Source: Sanderia malayensis
Lineage: Eukaryota; Cnidaria; Scyphozoa; Semaeostomeae; Pelagiidae
Direction: 5' to 3'
Assembly (NCBI GenBank): GCA_013076295.1
Contig: RQOL01000253.1
Location: 62,001 to 126,000, forward strand
DNA length: 64,000 nt
Part shown: piece by piece, positions 20,586-31,857 of the stretch
Position numbering within the stretch: the stretch's first letter is position 1
How the letters are laid out: each line of letters opens with the position of its first letter
The notes under the pieces: model-generated
The model's database searches: none
Seen by the model: only the letters and a program-made list of their open reading frames with translations
What the model was told of the DNA's origin: nothing
Made by a program: the position numbers and the translations under genes

Positions 20586-21936
20586 GCTACATGGAATTTC
20601 AAAAGTTGTCTTAACTGGCTGGCTTCTGAGCTTGCCAATTCTTGAAAAATTTATGAAAACCTCGTTTTTGAGAGAATTTCTAAAATATAAATTTGCCCGT
20701 AAAATACATTAAAAGCGTTTAGCGATGAATTTTTTTTTATTTCTAAGAAATGAATAAGTATATTAAATGATCCTGTACATTTTGGCAGCTAATAATGATA
20801 CAACTGATGAGAAATACGATTATTTGTTTTATGTTTGTTTTGTTTTATTTGTGTTATCACATGTATGTGTTAATATATTAGAAGTAGAATCATGTTTGTG
20901 TTAGCTATATAGTTTTCCTGTGATGTACTTGTGAACGTGGCGTATATCTATGTGATAGCCGTTGTTGCTGTCACTGTTCATTGATTTCTCATACAACGAC
21001 TGTTTCATATCTGGTTTCCTGCATATTTTGCCTTTCTTGTATTCAGGAAGACTTCAAGCAACACACAATTGTATTCAAATAGTTAACTGAATAAAGAATT
21101 TCTACGTCGGCATGAAGCATAATTTGCAATTGCTTGGTATGTACTAAACACTTGCCCGAATTAGGCTAGGAATAAGTAATGATTAGAAGTTCGACAAGAA
21201 AAGTTGAAGTTCCAAATAAATAGTTGATAACAAATATTGTTAGCGGAATAAGGATGCAGGGCTTAAATGGCTACGTAATATGAGTGCTCGAGGAATGAAA
21301 GTTTTGAGCAAGCTACAACTTCAGTATATAATATAGTTAAGCAAAACGTTTCTCAGGTACAACTTTATCTACTAATGTCAATTTCTAAAATCGTTTATAA
21401 TCCTAACAGCTTCTCTGTATTCTTGTCTACAAGGAGAATTGATAATCAATCTAGAAAAAAATTGGATATCATTATAATTTTACTCGGAACAAGTCAAAAT
21501 GTAACTTGTAACTTGGAATTATGGCACATGGTAGCTATCGTATGTTTAACATAGGACCACGCTATCGTGTGTTTTTAATAGCACGTGATGTCGTTTGCCT
21601 TTCATTGCTATTCACTTCTGCAGGATACAACAATCAGAAAGTAGGTCTAGACTTGTGTTATCTACATTACAATTAATCCGAACAAAGGAACACAGAATGT
21701 TGTTGTTGTTAACTACAAAAGTACGGGTGTCGTGTAGCTCTACTACATTTCGTTTACATAACACAGTAATTCATAACCCTTCAATAGCATCGCAGAAGTT
21801 CTTGCTTACCTAATATGGCAATTGATGTCGCTTGAATGACATGGAATTTTTCTCGTGTACTTAGCATGGTAATAAATTTCGTGTAAATAAGTATAAGCAC
21901 TTGCTTACCTCAGTGCTTATTAAAGCTTTCATTTGC
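20586..21936. other. AT-rich intergenic DNA, nothing recognised
   Basis: About 1.35 kb with only short, featureless ORFs (such as 21,595-21,813). No repeat boundary, RNA gene or splice pattern could be supported. Confidence 0.5.
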
Positions 21937-21940
21937 TTAA

Positions 21941-23265
21941 AGGAGAACCGACACGCCAAAATAATTTTGCCTAAATCTGGAGAAACAATGCCGGAGATTT
22001 CAAGTATCAACTTCGTTTTTGCCAAAAGTCATTCAATTTCGAGTTATAGGCATTTGAAATACGAATTTCAGAACCCCAAGAATTTCACCGAGTTTAAGCG
22101 AAGGCCACCGAGAGCGTGGGATGTCACAAACACCATGTTGTCTCGGCCACGACGGTCATAACACAAGGAAAAGGCACTTCGATATTTTATTCTTGCTTTA
22201 GAAGGCATTTTTGTATTTAACCAGCTGGGAAATACGTTTATAACTAATATGAAATGTCTGAAGACTTAATTCAGGACTTTGAATATCCGGATATTGTCGA
22301 GGTTGAAGCGATTCAGCCATTTTCATGTTTGAGGCAAATCCTGAGGCAGCAATGGCAGCAAGTGAGTCTGAAGACGATTGGGTGAACGATCATGAAGATG
22401 ATGATTTAAACACCGAAAGGATTGCAAATACAGATTGGCAGGACATTTTTGTGTATATTTGCCGTTTCTTTGAACCAAATCCTTCATTATTCTGTCTTGA
22501 ATTGCTCGTCATAAGTTTGTAAGGTCACGACTTAGGGAGACAGTTGAACAAGCGTGGACCACAGACACTGAAGCTATTGTGAATAAGTGTCCGTACCCTC
22601 GCAGTTGCTGTTGTCTTGACCATAGGAACAGTGCAGGTTTTACCATGTCTGGCATTGATGGTGTAATGTATGCCAGAACTAGGGACCAAGTTTTCCAGAA
22701 TTTTTCATACATACAAAATTTGATATCTTTCTCTACGGCGTTCTAAGGAGAAGACATGGCTTCAATGCAAGCTTGAATTTCACTCCTGTCTGTCACCTTC
22801 ATCAAGTGTGGATTTCTTTGGAAACATGTTTCCTTGAAGTGACTTTCGCACTACCTGGAAGCTTTGGTAGGCCTAAAGTTTACTAAACGCATTTTCTTTA
22901 CACATCGTTTGCGAACAATTTTGTAAAAAGAAAACGAGATATAGGCAGCACATACAACCATTTTTGCAATGTTTAACTGATAAATAACAACCCAGGTATC
23001 ATTTCAATAGAAAGTTTTCATCCCTTCCCCAGACATGATTCACTGTATTATTGCCTCACGTTGATTTCAACATCGTATTTGCGACGTCAATAAAATCGTC
23101 ACCAAAAGGGTGACGAGAGTTGCAAAATAATCGGCAGTTTCCGAGTTTTTGGAAGGGCTGTAACTCGAAAATGAGGGTTTTTTGGAAAAACGAAGTTGAT
23201 ATTTGAAATCTACGGCATTGTCTCGCCCGAATTAGGCAAAATTATTTTGGCGTGTCGGTTCTCCT
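21941..23265. mobile_element. non-autonomous Kolobok-like element with TTAA target
   Basis: TIRs start AGGAGAACCGACACGCCAAA, run for at least 100 bases with some mismatches, and are flanked by TTAA (21,937-21,940 and 23,266-23,269). TTAA fits Kolobok or piggyBac; the AGGAG end favours Kolobok. Inside, a short acidic ORF remnant starts near 22,256 (MSEDLIQDFEYPD) and continues in another frame to about 22,440. No transposase is seen. Confidence 0.7.
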
Positions 23266-23640
23266 TTAAGTTTTACACAATTCTTCGTATGACAGATCTG
23301 GGGGGCTTGATCTTTCCTTTATGCAAGTGAGAATATTGTCCTTTATCTCATCTGTCCTTTCCTTTCCTAAGATTTCAGCAATGCTTTCTGTTGTCTTGTG
23401 TGAATAGGCTACGTAAACGTCAATCATTGCAGCACTTGGAATGTTGTTCAAATCCAAAATTATTTTACAGAGCTCGTTGATGATGTAATCCACGTTTGGT
23501 ATTTTCAGTTTGATTCCATCGCCTGTAAACTTTGAAGAACCATATATTATCAAAAGCCAGGAATCGTCTCCAGCCATTTTGTTTAGTCGTATGGTGCTTT
23601 CCGTCAATCCCACATGACAGCAGGAACATTTCGTTGCCAA
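23266..23640 (-). pseudogene. C-terminal part of an unrecognised host-like gene
   Basis: 124 open codons on the minus strand. It starts with CSCCHVGLTESTIRLNK and continues with a helical domain (YIINELCKIILDLNNIPSAA, then KERTDEIKDNILTCIKER). The upstream frame at 23,648-23,889 ends in a stop just before it, so either a frameshift or a separate exon is involved. No homologous family recognised. It ends at the Kolobok-like element's TTAA site, so the 3' end may have been disrupted by that insertion. Confidence 0.35.
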
Positions 23641-23647
23641 TCACAAG

Positions 23648-25393
23648 TTAGTCTGGAGTGTCTGAATCGTCGTCTCCCGAAGGACTGCTCAGGTGAATTG
23701 TAGTGGTCTGGCTTACTGTGCTTGAAGGACATTTGAGGGTTACGTAATCTGCAAGATCAGTGCCTTGATAATTCCGTTTTTGGAAATCAACTATGTGTTT
23801 TTTGCCGGGATAGAATGTTGTATCAAGCTCAAATTTGCTTCTTCGGCGGGTCGCGCACTGCATGCGTCTTGTGTTTGCCCGAATCACACCTGCAACAATA
23901 CAAACGTATACAATTTTTAACTTCCTTAGAATGGACCGCTTTTTCGTAAAGCTTGAAAATCTGGAACTGTGACTCTATATACAAAATATTGTTGTTTGTA
24001 ACTGCGAATTTGTAGGAGAAAGGCCTGAAATTATGCAGGTGACAGCACTTTGGTAAAATTCGTTAAGTTGTTACCACATCTTGCATAGCTTTTAAAAAAG
24101 CAAGCAAATTTGCTTTAGGCTAGCTTAAAAGTAAGAGCATGATAGCAATCAATGGAGAGTTTAACCCACTCGCTGTTACGAATATCGATCTGAACTGGTG
24201 GCAATTCAATCAAATGGAAAACCCACAATGCTAATGAGAAATTAATGTTAGCAGCATAAAGCCAGATTCGGAGTTTCAAAATACTAGGTTTGTTTAGATT
24301 AACACATGACTAGCATACCTGGGCACTTTGTATTGAATGCTATTGTAACTACCCGTCTTCGTCTTGGATTAAGGATGGGGTCATTTCCAGTATTACTGGC
24401 GCATTGAAGTTGTCTTTTTTCCGAGAAATCATTTATGCCAAAAATCTTTTTCAGCACGGAATTAGCAGATTGTCTCTTCTTTCTATTTGATCCTTGGCGA
24501 AAGTATACATAGATCTTGTCACCTTTGTATTAAATGTCATTTGCCCTTGCACCGTTTGGTAGGTCATACATCATTAGAACAGGATAGTGTCCAGTGCACC
24601 CATTTTCGCCTTCTGTGTTGTCATTAATCTGAAAATGCCTGACTGCTGATCGGCTAGCAATGTAACTGGTTTGGAGAGTGTATGTGGCTCTACCTTTGAA
24701 CTTGAATGTGACAAAGTCGACACCTTTTCCACCAACTTTGTTTTTGCGTATAATCTGGTTTCATCACGAAAGGGAGATGTTCCCAGAAATTACTTGAATC
24801 CCGTACTTGAACTCAAGACGCCCCCGTGTGTGCACTGAAGCTCCTTCCTTCGATTGGCAAATCTGAGGCTATAGCACGAAAGTTGATTGTGTTGTATCCT
24901 TCTGGTCCCAATTCAGCATCCAGCAAAGTGGTTCTTGACGATGCTCCCAATCTGCCATCAATATTTAAAGCATAATTGCCTTTTCCTGTGCGAATTCTCT
25001 CAGTTGCATCAGTATCCAACGTTGGCATGTCTCCAATAGCAATCAAGTCATCTTATTCTCCATTGTCATTTCCTTTGTCGCTGTATCTAGATCTAGGCCC
25101 CTGAAATTTGCCTCGAGTCCCTTTGGTCTCAAATTATCTGGCTGGACATTGTCAGTCGGAATAATTACCATTGATCTTGCATAAGGTGGGTCATCGTATG
25201 GCTAGACAATTGGACTTCTCATGTATTTAAATTGTCGAACATATTTGATGTACCCGTAAAAACTGTAACCCAGTTTGTCATCGCTGTTTTGTGTGGAGGT
25301 CAGTCCCACACCTTCGGCCAAGTATGGGCACACATACTTCTTAAATGATGTTAGATATTTCCTGACATCAACTGAAGGATCAACCCGTTCCAA
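23648..25393 (-). pseudogene. multi-exon host-like gene, broken, unrecognised product
   Basis: An intron is supported: donor AG|GTATGC at 24,318 and acceptor TTGTTGCAG before 23,889, with matching phase (one base plus two), joining a segment with NPRRRRVVTIAFNTKCPG to RANTRRMQCATRRRSKFELD. Upstream pieces (to 25,393) show FVTFKFKGRATYTLQTSYIA and KKYVCPYLAEGVG in changing frames. It contains many frameshifts. Orientation and position suggest it continues the secreted-protein exons at 28,660-29,252, split by the BEL fragment. Function unknown. Confidence 0.4.
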
Positions 25394-25760
25394 GAATTAC
25401 TCGTAAGAAATAACTCAATCTTTACTTGGACAGGCTCAGAGATTCACATAAATTCATAGTGTCAATCTCAATCAAAGCAACAACAAATATTTATATTGAA
25501 AACTATTTACGGATTCGGAAGGCTTGCAGGCTCTAATTCTTAAATTCCGCATCTCTGAAAATGCACTTCTCCTTCAAGGAAGGTTAGACTCAAATTCATG
25601 TCCTGTACAGCAACAAAACCAAGTTTTATGGTGTGTACAGCGATTACCATCTCAGACATGTAAACAACCACCAAATTCCAAAAGGTCTGAGTCACTGCGT
25701 ACAGGGGGGTTGCGCCCGCAAACCTATTAATCTTCGCAAAATTCCCACACTCCCCCTTGA

Positions 25761-26297
25761 TCAATCGATAGATTTATCAACAATTTTGCGAATTAAGTCT
25801 GCGTTCATCGCGGCTACTCCTCTGGGTCGAACACGCGGACCCTCAGTTTCTTCTATATCATCAAACTTAGAAAGTTTCTTGCCTCTTTCGTCGTTAGCAG
25901 TTACCTCAATAGGATACAAATGTTGTACAGAGCGTCTCAATCGAGTAAATGTTCCCTTCGTATTCACAAGGCTGATCACTGCTCCACGCACTTGCTTGTC
26001 CTCACTGACGATGAACTCTTTTACCATGCTCAAACTAGCAACCCACTTCTCCATAAACAATAAATCTTGCGAAGAAACTTCTGAATCCCAATCGCACTTC
26101 TCTTTACAAAGCTCCTGAAATAAGGAGCAAGCTGGGATGATAACTGGGGTTATCAAACCAAGTGAGTCAAAGAATTTGCCAGCCACACGTAAAATGTTCC
26201 TTCTCGTCAGGTGTAACAACAATTTCAAGGCAAACTCACGTAGTAAGGGCAGTTTCAAAACAATGGTGTCTTTTCGTAAATCCCAATTTAGGCCCAA
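25761..26297 (-). pseudogene. pol: BEL Pol deletion fusion: post-RT segment joined to integrase tail
   Basis: 178 open codons. The first two thirds match the segment after RT (FDSLGLITPVIIPACSLFQE, then CDWDSEV). At WVASLSMV the frame passes directly into the integrase C-terminus (KEFIVSEDKQVRGAVISL, LRRSVQHLYPIEV). All of RNase H and the integrase core is thus removed by one in-frame deletion of about 2 kb. Confidence 0.7.
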
Positions 26298-26330
26298 AAC
26301 TTTATGCTCACAACTCGACTTGATTTCGCT

Positions 26331-26956
26331 TTATCCTCCAACAGACACTTTAGCAAACGATTCCTCATCACCGCTATTGACAACTTCTTCTTGCTTCAAC
26401 TGCTCGTCGATTTTCTCCATAATTTCTGCAGAATTCGAAGCCCATTTTCTCAAGTTGAAACCCCCAGAGCTGAGACAGGCTCTTGCCTCTTTGAATTTCA
26501 TCATGATTCTTCGTTTGCTCCCCCGCAGGTCCAATCGTCGACGTAGAAACTGCGGAGCATCTCCTCCGCCATTCCCTCGTTGAGCTGATAATATTTTCTG
26601 ATATGAAATGCTAATGTTACATTCAAACAAAAAGGTGAGCACGCCATCCCAAACAATACTGTCCTGTAGCGATAAACTACAATCTAAGGGTCATTATCCT
26701 TGATATCAGACACCCACAGAAAACGCACAAGATCTCTTTGACTTACATCAACAAAAATATTGAGAAATGCTTTTTCAATATCCGCCACTAAACCAATAGA
26801 ATAAGCTCGAAAACGTAATAAAATATCTACGATCGCGGTGGCCATCGCCGGCCCAATGTATACACAATCATTCAGTGATTGCAATTTATCACCCACTTTC
26901 GAGCTTGCGTCAATAACAACACAAGCATTCGTCGTAACCGAATCCTCTTTTCTCAC
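26331..26956 (-). pseudogene. pol: BEL reverse transcriptase fragments
   Basis: 26,684-26,956 encodes the RT fingers and palm start (KVGDKLQSLNDCVYIGP, then LVADIEKAFLNIFV with the first catalytic Asp, and RFLWV). 26,331-26,642 encodes a later piece (the GGFNLRKWASNS motif). The YVDD region between them is lost. Confidence 0.75.
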
Positions 26957-27672
26957 AACTTGATGAGGTAAAAAAATACCTCTCCGACATCTTTCTTCTC
27001 AGAAACGACCACCCTTTCAACAATTCCAGCTTGTAATTGGTCTTGAATTATTTTGTCATATTCCCGCAGAAGATCCGGATCCTTTCTCAAACGATTCAAC
27101 AGCGAATTTAATCTTGCGACACTCCATTCGTAATTGTCAGGCAAGATTTCATGTTCTTCCTTCGAGAGTAGCTTTACGTTGTATTTCCCGCATTTCGTCA
27201 TGGTGATATTCTTCGTAACGGTGTCGTAAACCGTATCTTCATTTCCTATTCCAACGGACTCCAAGTCCCACAACCGATTGCACAAACTTGGAGCAGATTC
27301 ACTGGTAGCACTGGATTGACTTTCCAAGACAACAGGGTTCCCAGCAGATATCCTCAAAACGTGAGTGGATACCATGTTTGCCGCACAGGATAAACTTCTT
27401 CTATCGCAGGGAACTGGGCCCGACAATACCCACCCCAGAGTGGTTTCGTACGCCATTAGTCTCTCCGCTGTCTCCCCCCGTTTCACACATCCAGTAAAAA
27501 ATCTTGCAAGATTGTCAGCACCAACCAAAATACTGATCGAACTGGCATCGGCTCCATCGCTATAATCCGCTAGTCGAATCCTGTGTCTCACCTTGTCTTC
27601 CTTCACAACTACTGATGTGTTGTCTGCCATTACAATTGAAGCATTTTCCGGTTGAGGGGCAATTTTTCGCAA
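26953..27672 (-). pseudogene. pol: BEL protease C-terminus and RT N-terminus
   Basis: 239 open codons: DUF1758 end (ILVGADNLARFFTGCVKRGE, TLGWVLSGPV) followed by the linker to RT (YNVKLLSKEEHEILPDNYEW, LLREYDKIIQDQLQAGIVER). Fragment of a once continuous Pol polyprotein. Confidence 0.8.
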
Positions 27673-28660
27673 TATGATTCTTCCTTAAACATACAAAACA
27701 ACGTCCTTGCTTCCGTAGAATTTGTCTCCGTGTTTTTTTGTCAGTTATGACTTGACATTGTCTTGAACTGTGATTCTCTCGGCAATAAGTACAGCTTGGT
27801 GTAAACGTCTGCTTAGATTCTGTAAACAGAGTCGCTGCAGTTGGCAGTGATCATTTATTCCCATAAGCATCTGCAGGTTTCGACTCGAAGGATTCATATT
27901 TCGTGGGCAAAGCAGCCTTTATGCCGAGACATCTCTCCCTATTTTCAACTTCGTACCTCAACAAATTCAACAGCCGGCCAAGTTCCCATTTATCATCCTT
28001 TATTTCTCTATCAATCAACAACCGGACATCTTCTGGAATTTTACTGAGGAGCACAGGCACCAACAAACTTTCATAGGATGATGTAGGCACATCTAGAGAC
28101 TGTAACCCACGTACGTGCACTACAACCTTGTCATAAAGCTCACGTAAGTCTCGTATGTTCTTTGATGAAGTCAGCGGTGTAATCCTCAACAACGCATCGT
28201 GATGTCCACTGATTATAACTTGTTTATCACCAAAACGTCGCTGTAAAAGCTCAATAGCCGAGACATAATTCGCTTCAGTGGTAGGAAGGCCAGCTATCAC
28301 TGAGGCTGCATTTCCCTCCGGTCTCTCAAGTAGCTGAATTTCGTTATAACGTTCACACTCTTTTCTTCGTGGATCGCACTTTTGCAACTGTCCCAAAAGG
28401 ATTGCCATTGCGTTACTTCTCCACTAAATTTTTTCAATTTTAACTTGGGCACTATTGACAAAACTGCAGTAACTTTGTTAGGAGCTTCTCAAGAACCTTG
28501 ACTTGTGTTTGCAGTATTCACACCAAGACTTTCATCAATTTTCAATAGTGTTTTGTGTACTTTACTTCTGAAAGCTCCAGCGTCACTGATATCGTTAAAT
28601 ATCTCGTTATCATCGTCTGTGAGCTCTACCACAGTGTCATCCAGATGGTTCAAAACTTCT
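27673..28660 (-). pseudogene. gag: BEL Gag, frameshifted
   Basis: 28,408-27,851 encodes a DUF1759-type capsid region (IAGLPTTEANYVSAIELLQR, RELYDKVVVHVRGLQSLD). The knuckle region is decayed at about 27,690-27,840. The N-terminal part in other frames (28,430-28,660) includes FSGEVTQWQSFWD and an acidic leader. The first Gag codons and the 5' LTR are absent. Confidence 0.75.
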
Positions 28661-29074
28661 CATTCTTCCCATAAAGTGACTTTCAATTGTTTCAATTTTG
28701 TCGTAGCCCCAACTTCTGCACTCTGTCTCTTCGGCGATCTCGATCGTTTTCTCTGTGAATTTTCCGTGTCCAGTTCTAATACTACTCAAAATATTGCCTT
28801 TCATGGCCTTCAACCTGCTTTTAATGACACCCTCTCGAAAGTTATTCAAATCATCGGCCCATCCGACCATTGATGTGCCAAATTCGTTCAGAGCTTTTCT
28901 TGTTTCCTTAAATGCTGGATCATTTGCTATTGAATCAATGATTTCCGACAGAATAGGCGACAATATACCACCGCCTACATCCAACACTGCCAATGTTGTA
29001 ATTGCTTGATTTAAACTTTCTTGAACTGATGCTCCGTCTTCTCCTTGCAATGCTTTTCGAAAGTGAGTGCACAA
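28661..29074 (-). pseudogene. exon of a secreted-protein gene, cut by the BEL fragment
   Basis: Open for about 135 codons up to the BEL boundary. Helical sequence with small residues (LAVLDVGGGILSPILSEIID) followed by an amphipathic stretch (KALNEFGTSMVGWADDLNNF). The 5' splice site is not certain: ATCCAG near 29,070 or a site some 30 bases later. It lies on the same strand and 100 bases downstream of a signal-peptide exon. Family not recognised. Confidence 0.4.
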
Positions 29075-29150
29075 TCATTTACCTGGATAAAATTCCTAAC
29101 CCAAGATTAATTTTCTGAACTTTTCCTCAATATTTTGATAGGGCACTTAC

Positions 29151-29252
29151 TTGCATTTTAGCCTGAGGTGGAATTTTTTGCGGGTCCCCAGCTGCACAGT
29201 TTGCAAAAATTCAAACGGTGATTATTGCAACGGAGAACATGAATTTGGCCAT
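29151..29252 (-). pseudogene. signal-peptide first exon with an in-frame stop
   Basis: ATG at 29,252 begins MAKFMFSVAIITV, a typical signal-peptide core; a TGA follows, then IFANCAAGDP, the expected end of the core and a cleavage-like AxA-type site. The exon ends at a perfect donor GTAAGT at 29,150. The TGA may be a real nonsense mutation or a base error. Confidence 0.45.
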
Positions 29253-31814
29253 CGTCAGAATTTGCGTCAGTCTTTTGATCTTCAGAATGCTCAACAAGAG
29301 CACTCTTTGCACTAATCAAGCAAAGCTATAGATAGACCTTATTGAACCAAAGTCCAAAGCAAGCAGACCAGTTTTTAACATACTAACTATTGGGGACATT
29401 TCCCCAGCAGGCCTAATACATTCCCCAGTAGTGACAGGCAAAATCAGAAAAATTTCCCAGTTGCTTGGGCCCATTCGATAACGTGTCTTACCAAATTGCA
29501 AAGATTTCTTAGCTTTAAAATAGTCTAAATAGTTTTTGTGTTAGCAAATCCGAACTGTTATTATTCTTTCTTCCTTCTGAACCATTAGCAATAGCTTCCA
29601 AGGCCTGCTGTTTTTGAGTTTTTAAAAATGAAAGAACGACGTAATAAGCAACCGTACAATGAACTTTACAAAGAGAGGGACTTTATTAAAAAATTGTTTC
29701 AAAAAGAGAATGGCACTCTTTAGCACTCTTTGTTTTTCTAAGATTTAGATGTTTTTGTAACGAAAGTGTGATTTTAAAATTGTCAACGTGCAATAGATGT
29801 ATTCTACTTTGTACGTGTGACTTCAGGGCGTCGTCGACATAAGGTTTTGGTTTTCCAGTTTCTGTGGCTCTTTTGAAAAATTTTCCCCACTAGCTAGAAT
29901 TCCTTAAAAATGCTGTGAAAGCAAGTGAACAAAAGACCAGGAATGATTTCCCTTTAGCTGATTCCCATTAATTATGCATTGTGACCTGATTACATGTTTG
30001 CTCATGGTACCATCTGACCTCAGGAACAACGTAGCAGTGCGAAATCATTGTAGGGGTCCCAAACCCAAGCGAGGCAGCCAAAACTGAAAATGCAAAATTT
30101 AAAATCAGAATATTCATACAATTCTTGATTGCAGATCTTGTTTTCTTTCATTCATTTCATTTCATACCCTTATTACAATATACAGGTTACATTGTTCAGA
30201 AACTAATTATACACTGGCTTGTTGTAAACTAAAACTTAACTACGAGTGTTTCGATGTAAGTAGGTATACATATCAAAATTGAATGAGAAGATAGTTGCAA
30301 AGAACACACTATCTATAGTTAATCATATTTTGACTGCCCCGTCTTTAATTTTGAAAGATTGAGCTGAAAAGAGATAATTTTATTTATATTAAGCTGCATT
30401 GCCAGGAGTATTCCCGTTATGGAAACTTGCGTACTGGAACCATTCTTTGCCCACAGAAGGTTTTCGATACAAATTGCATGAAAAATCAGCCAGATCTTTT
30501 TTTCAAATGCTTCATAGCTTCGATAACATTGTCTATGTGTAGACTCCACAGGTTTGTATACGACCCTAAATATTTTCCTAGCTGCCCAATTTCCTAAATG
30601 AGAGCCGTATCGACCCATTCTGACTATTCTTTCAGTCCGGTTTTACAGTTTTTGCACTTTTGAGCTCTATCACAGAACAACAAAATGTAAGCAGGTAGAA
30701 GCAAAAAGATCTGGCTTAAAGAGGCCAAATTTGAAGAAGAAAAAGGCTTTGGCCCGTGACTTAATCTCAGAATTGAAATTAAAGAATTATATAACTTTCA
30801 TCTAGTTGTTGAGTGTAGTGTACTGTTAAAGTTACCAGAAAGATAGCATGTGTGACAGCAAAGAACAACAAACTTGTATCGAATACAATTTCAAGTAAAG
30901 AATTGAGTAAAGAAAATTTAGTGGCTTGCATATTTGTATACGAAGAAAGGCTTCTTTTCCATGCTAAATCATGAATTTCCGTTTTTATGACTTACTTGAT
31001 AGACCTTTGGGTTAAATGAACACTGAATATTTTCAAATCATGGTTACTTTGGGATGCTAGACGTTGTCCTCGGGATTGCGTTATTGTTTACATGCTTCAA
31101 AAACGAAAAAAGAAACGCACATTTTTGGATCAGGAGCCATTACTCAGGAGGCAGCATTGCTCGAATGGTTGCCTACAAACATTTGGCAAAATCCATTGTT
31201 TAACCTCCAAAATTCACTGCAACAACGATCATACATTTCGAAGAACAAACATGATTATATATACAAATGGTTGTTTTCATAAAAGCAGGTGGTTTACTTT
31301 CTGGTAACCTAATTCAAGGGTTCATTCCAGTCTAGTGGTTACGGACCAACAATGTCATGCATCTGACTTTCGTCAATAACAATCCGAACCAATGGAAATA
31401 TACAAGTTTGTATACATATATGCAAAAACTTGATAAGTGCAAGGCACTCTATTTTTGTTTTTTAGGCCCTAAATTCATTTGCATGTGTTTCATGCGGGCA
31501 ATTGTTCTTAAATGTGAAGATTTGTTCTAAATTCTTTTCAAAATGCCAGCCTAATTATTGATAGTCATTAGCGATTTGAAGATTATATCGAAAGACACTT
31601 GTCAAAATTTACTTGCCTTTGCTTCATTTTGGCAAAACATGCTATGTCACAAAACAATAGAAATACGAGATATTAGACAATGAAGAATTTTATAAAAATG
31701 CCCGAAATTACATTATTCTATCTGTTCTGACTGACTGAATTGTTTTGTTAAACATAACAGGAGGCTTGTGGTTCTTCCAAGTAGTTTGGAACATGGATAA
31801 TTTGCTTACAGGAA
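29253..31814. other. AT-rich intergenic DNA, nothing firmly recognised
   Basis: About 2.5 kb. A 99-codon minus ORF at 30,319-30,618 has no recognised domain, and other ORFs are short. A TTTCATTTCATTTCAT run lies near 30,150. Confidence 0.45.
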
Positions 31815-31857
31815 GATGTTATATTAGAACTAAGAAACCTGGTTCTAATATAACATC
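31815..31857. repeat. perfect 16-bp hairpin at a LINE 5' end
   Basis: Arms 31,815-31,830 and 31,842-31,857 (GATGTTATATTAGAAC and its complement) with an 11-base loop. The right arm is the LINE's own sequence (it encodes the residues just before GVPQGS); the left arm is an inverted copy of it. Confidence 0.85.

Larger units (their letters stand above)
25410..28660 (-). mobile_element. second BEL/Pao element, internally deleted, one LTR
   Basis: Different family member from the arm copies. Gag, protease, part of RT, a fused RNase H-leader/integrase-tail ORF, polypurine tract CTCCCCCTT (plus strand, 25,750-25,758) and a 3' LTR starting TGTGGGAATTTTGCG at 25,749. The LTR's other end is unclear (estimated near 25,410). 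The 5' LTR and Gag N-terminus are missing at about 28,660, where host-like coding sequence starts. Confidence 0.75.

Noticed and set aside
20136..20614. 118- and 62-codon ORFs repeated in tandem
   Set aside because: They fall within the MITE dimer and repeat because of it; no protein features.
25633..26583. overlapping plus-strand ORFs of 161 and 148 codons
   Set aside because: They lie antisense to BEL Pol, which has clear domain motifs; no domain on this strand.
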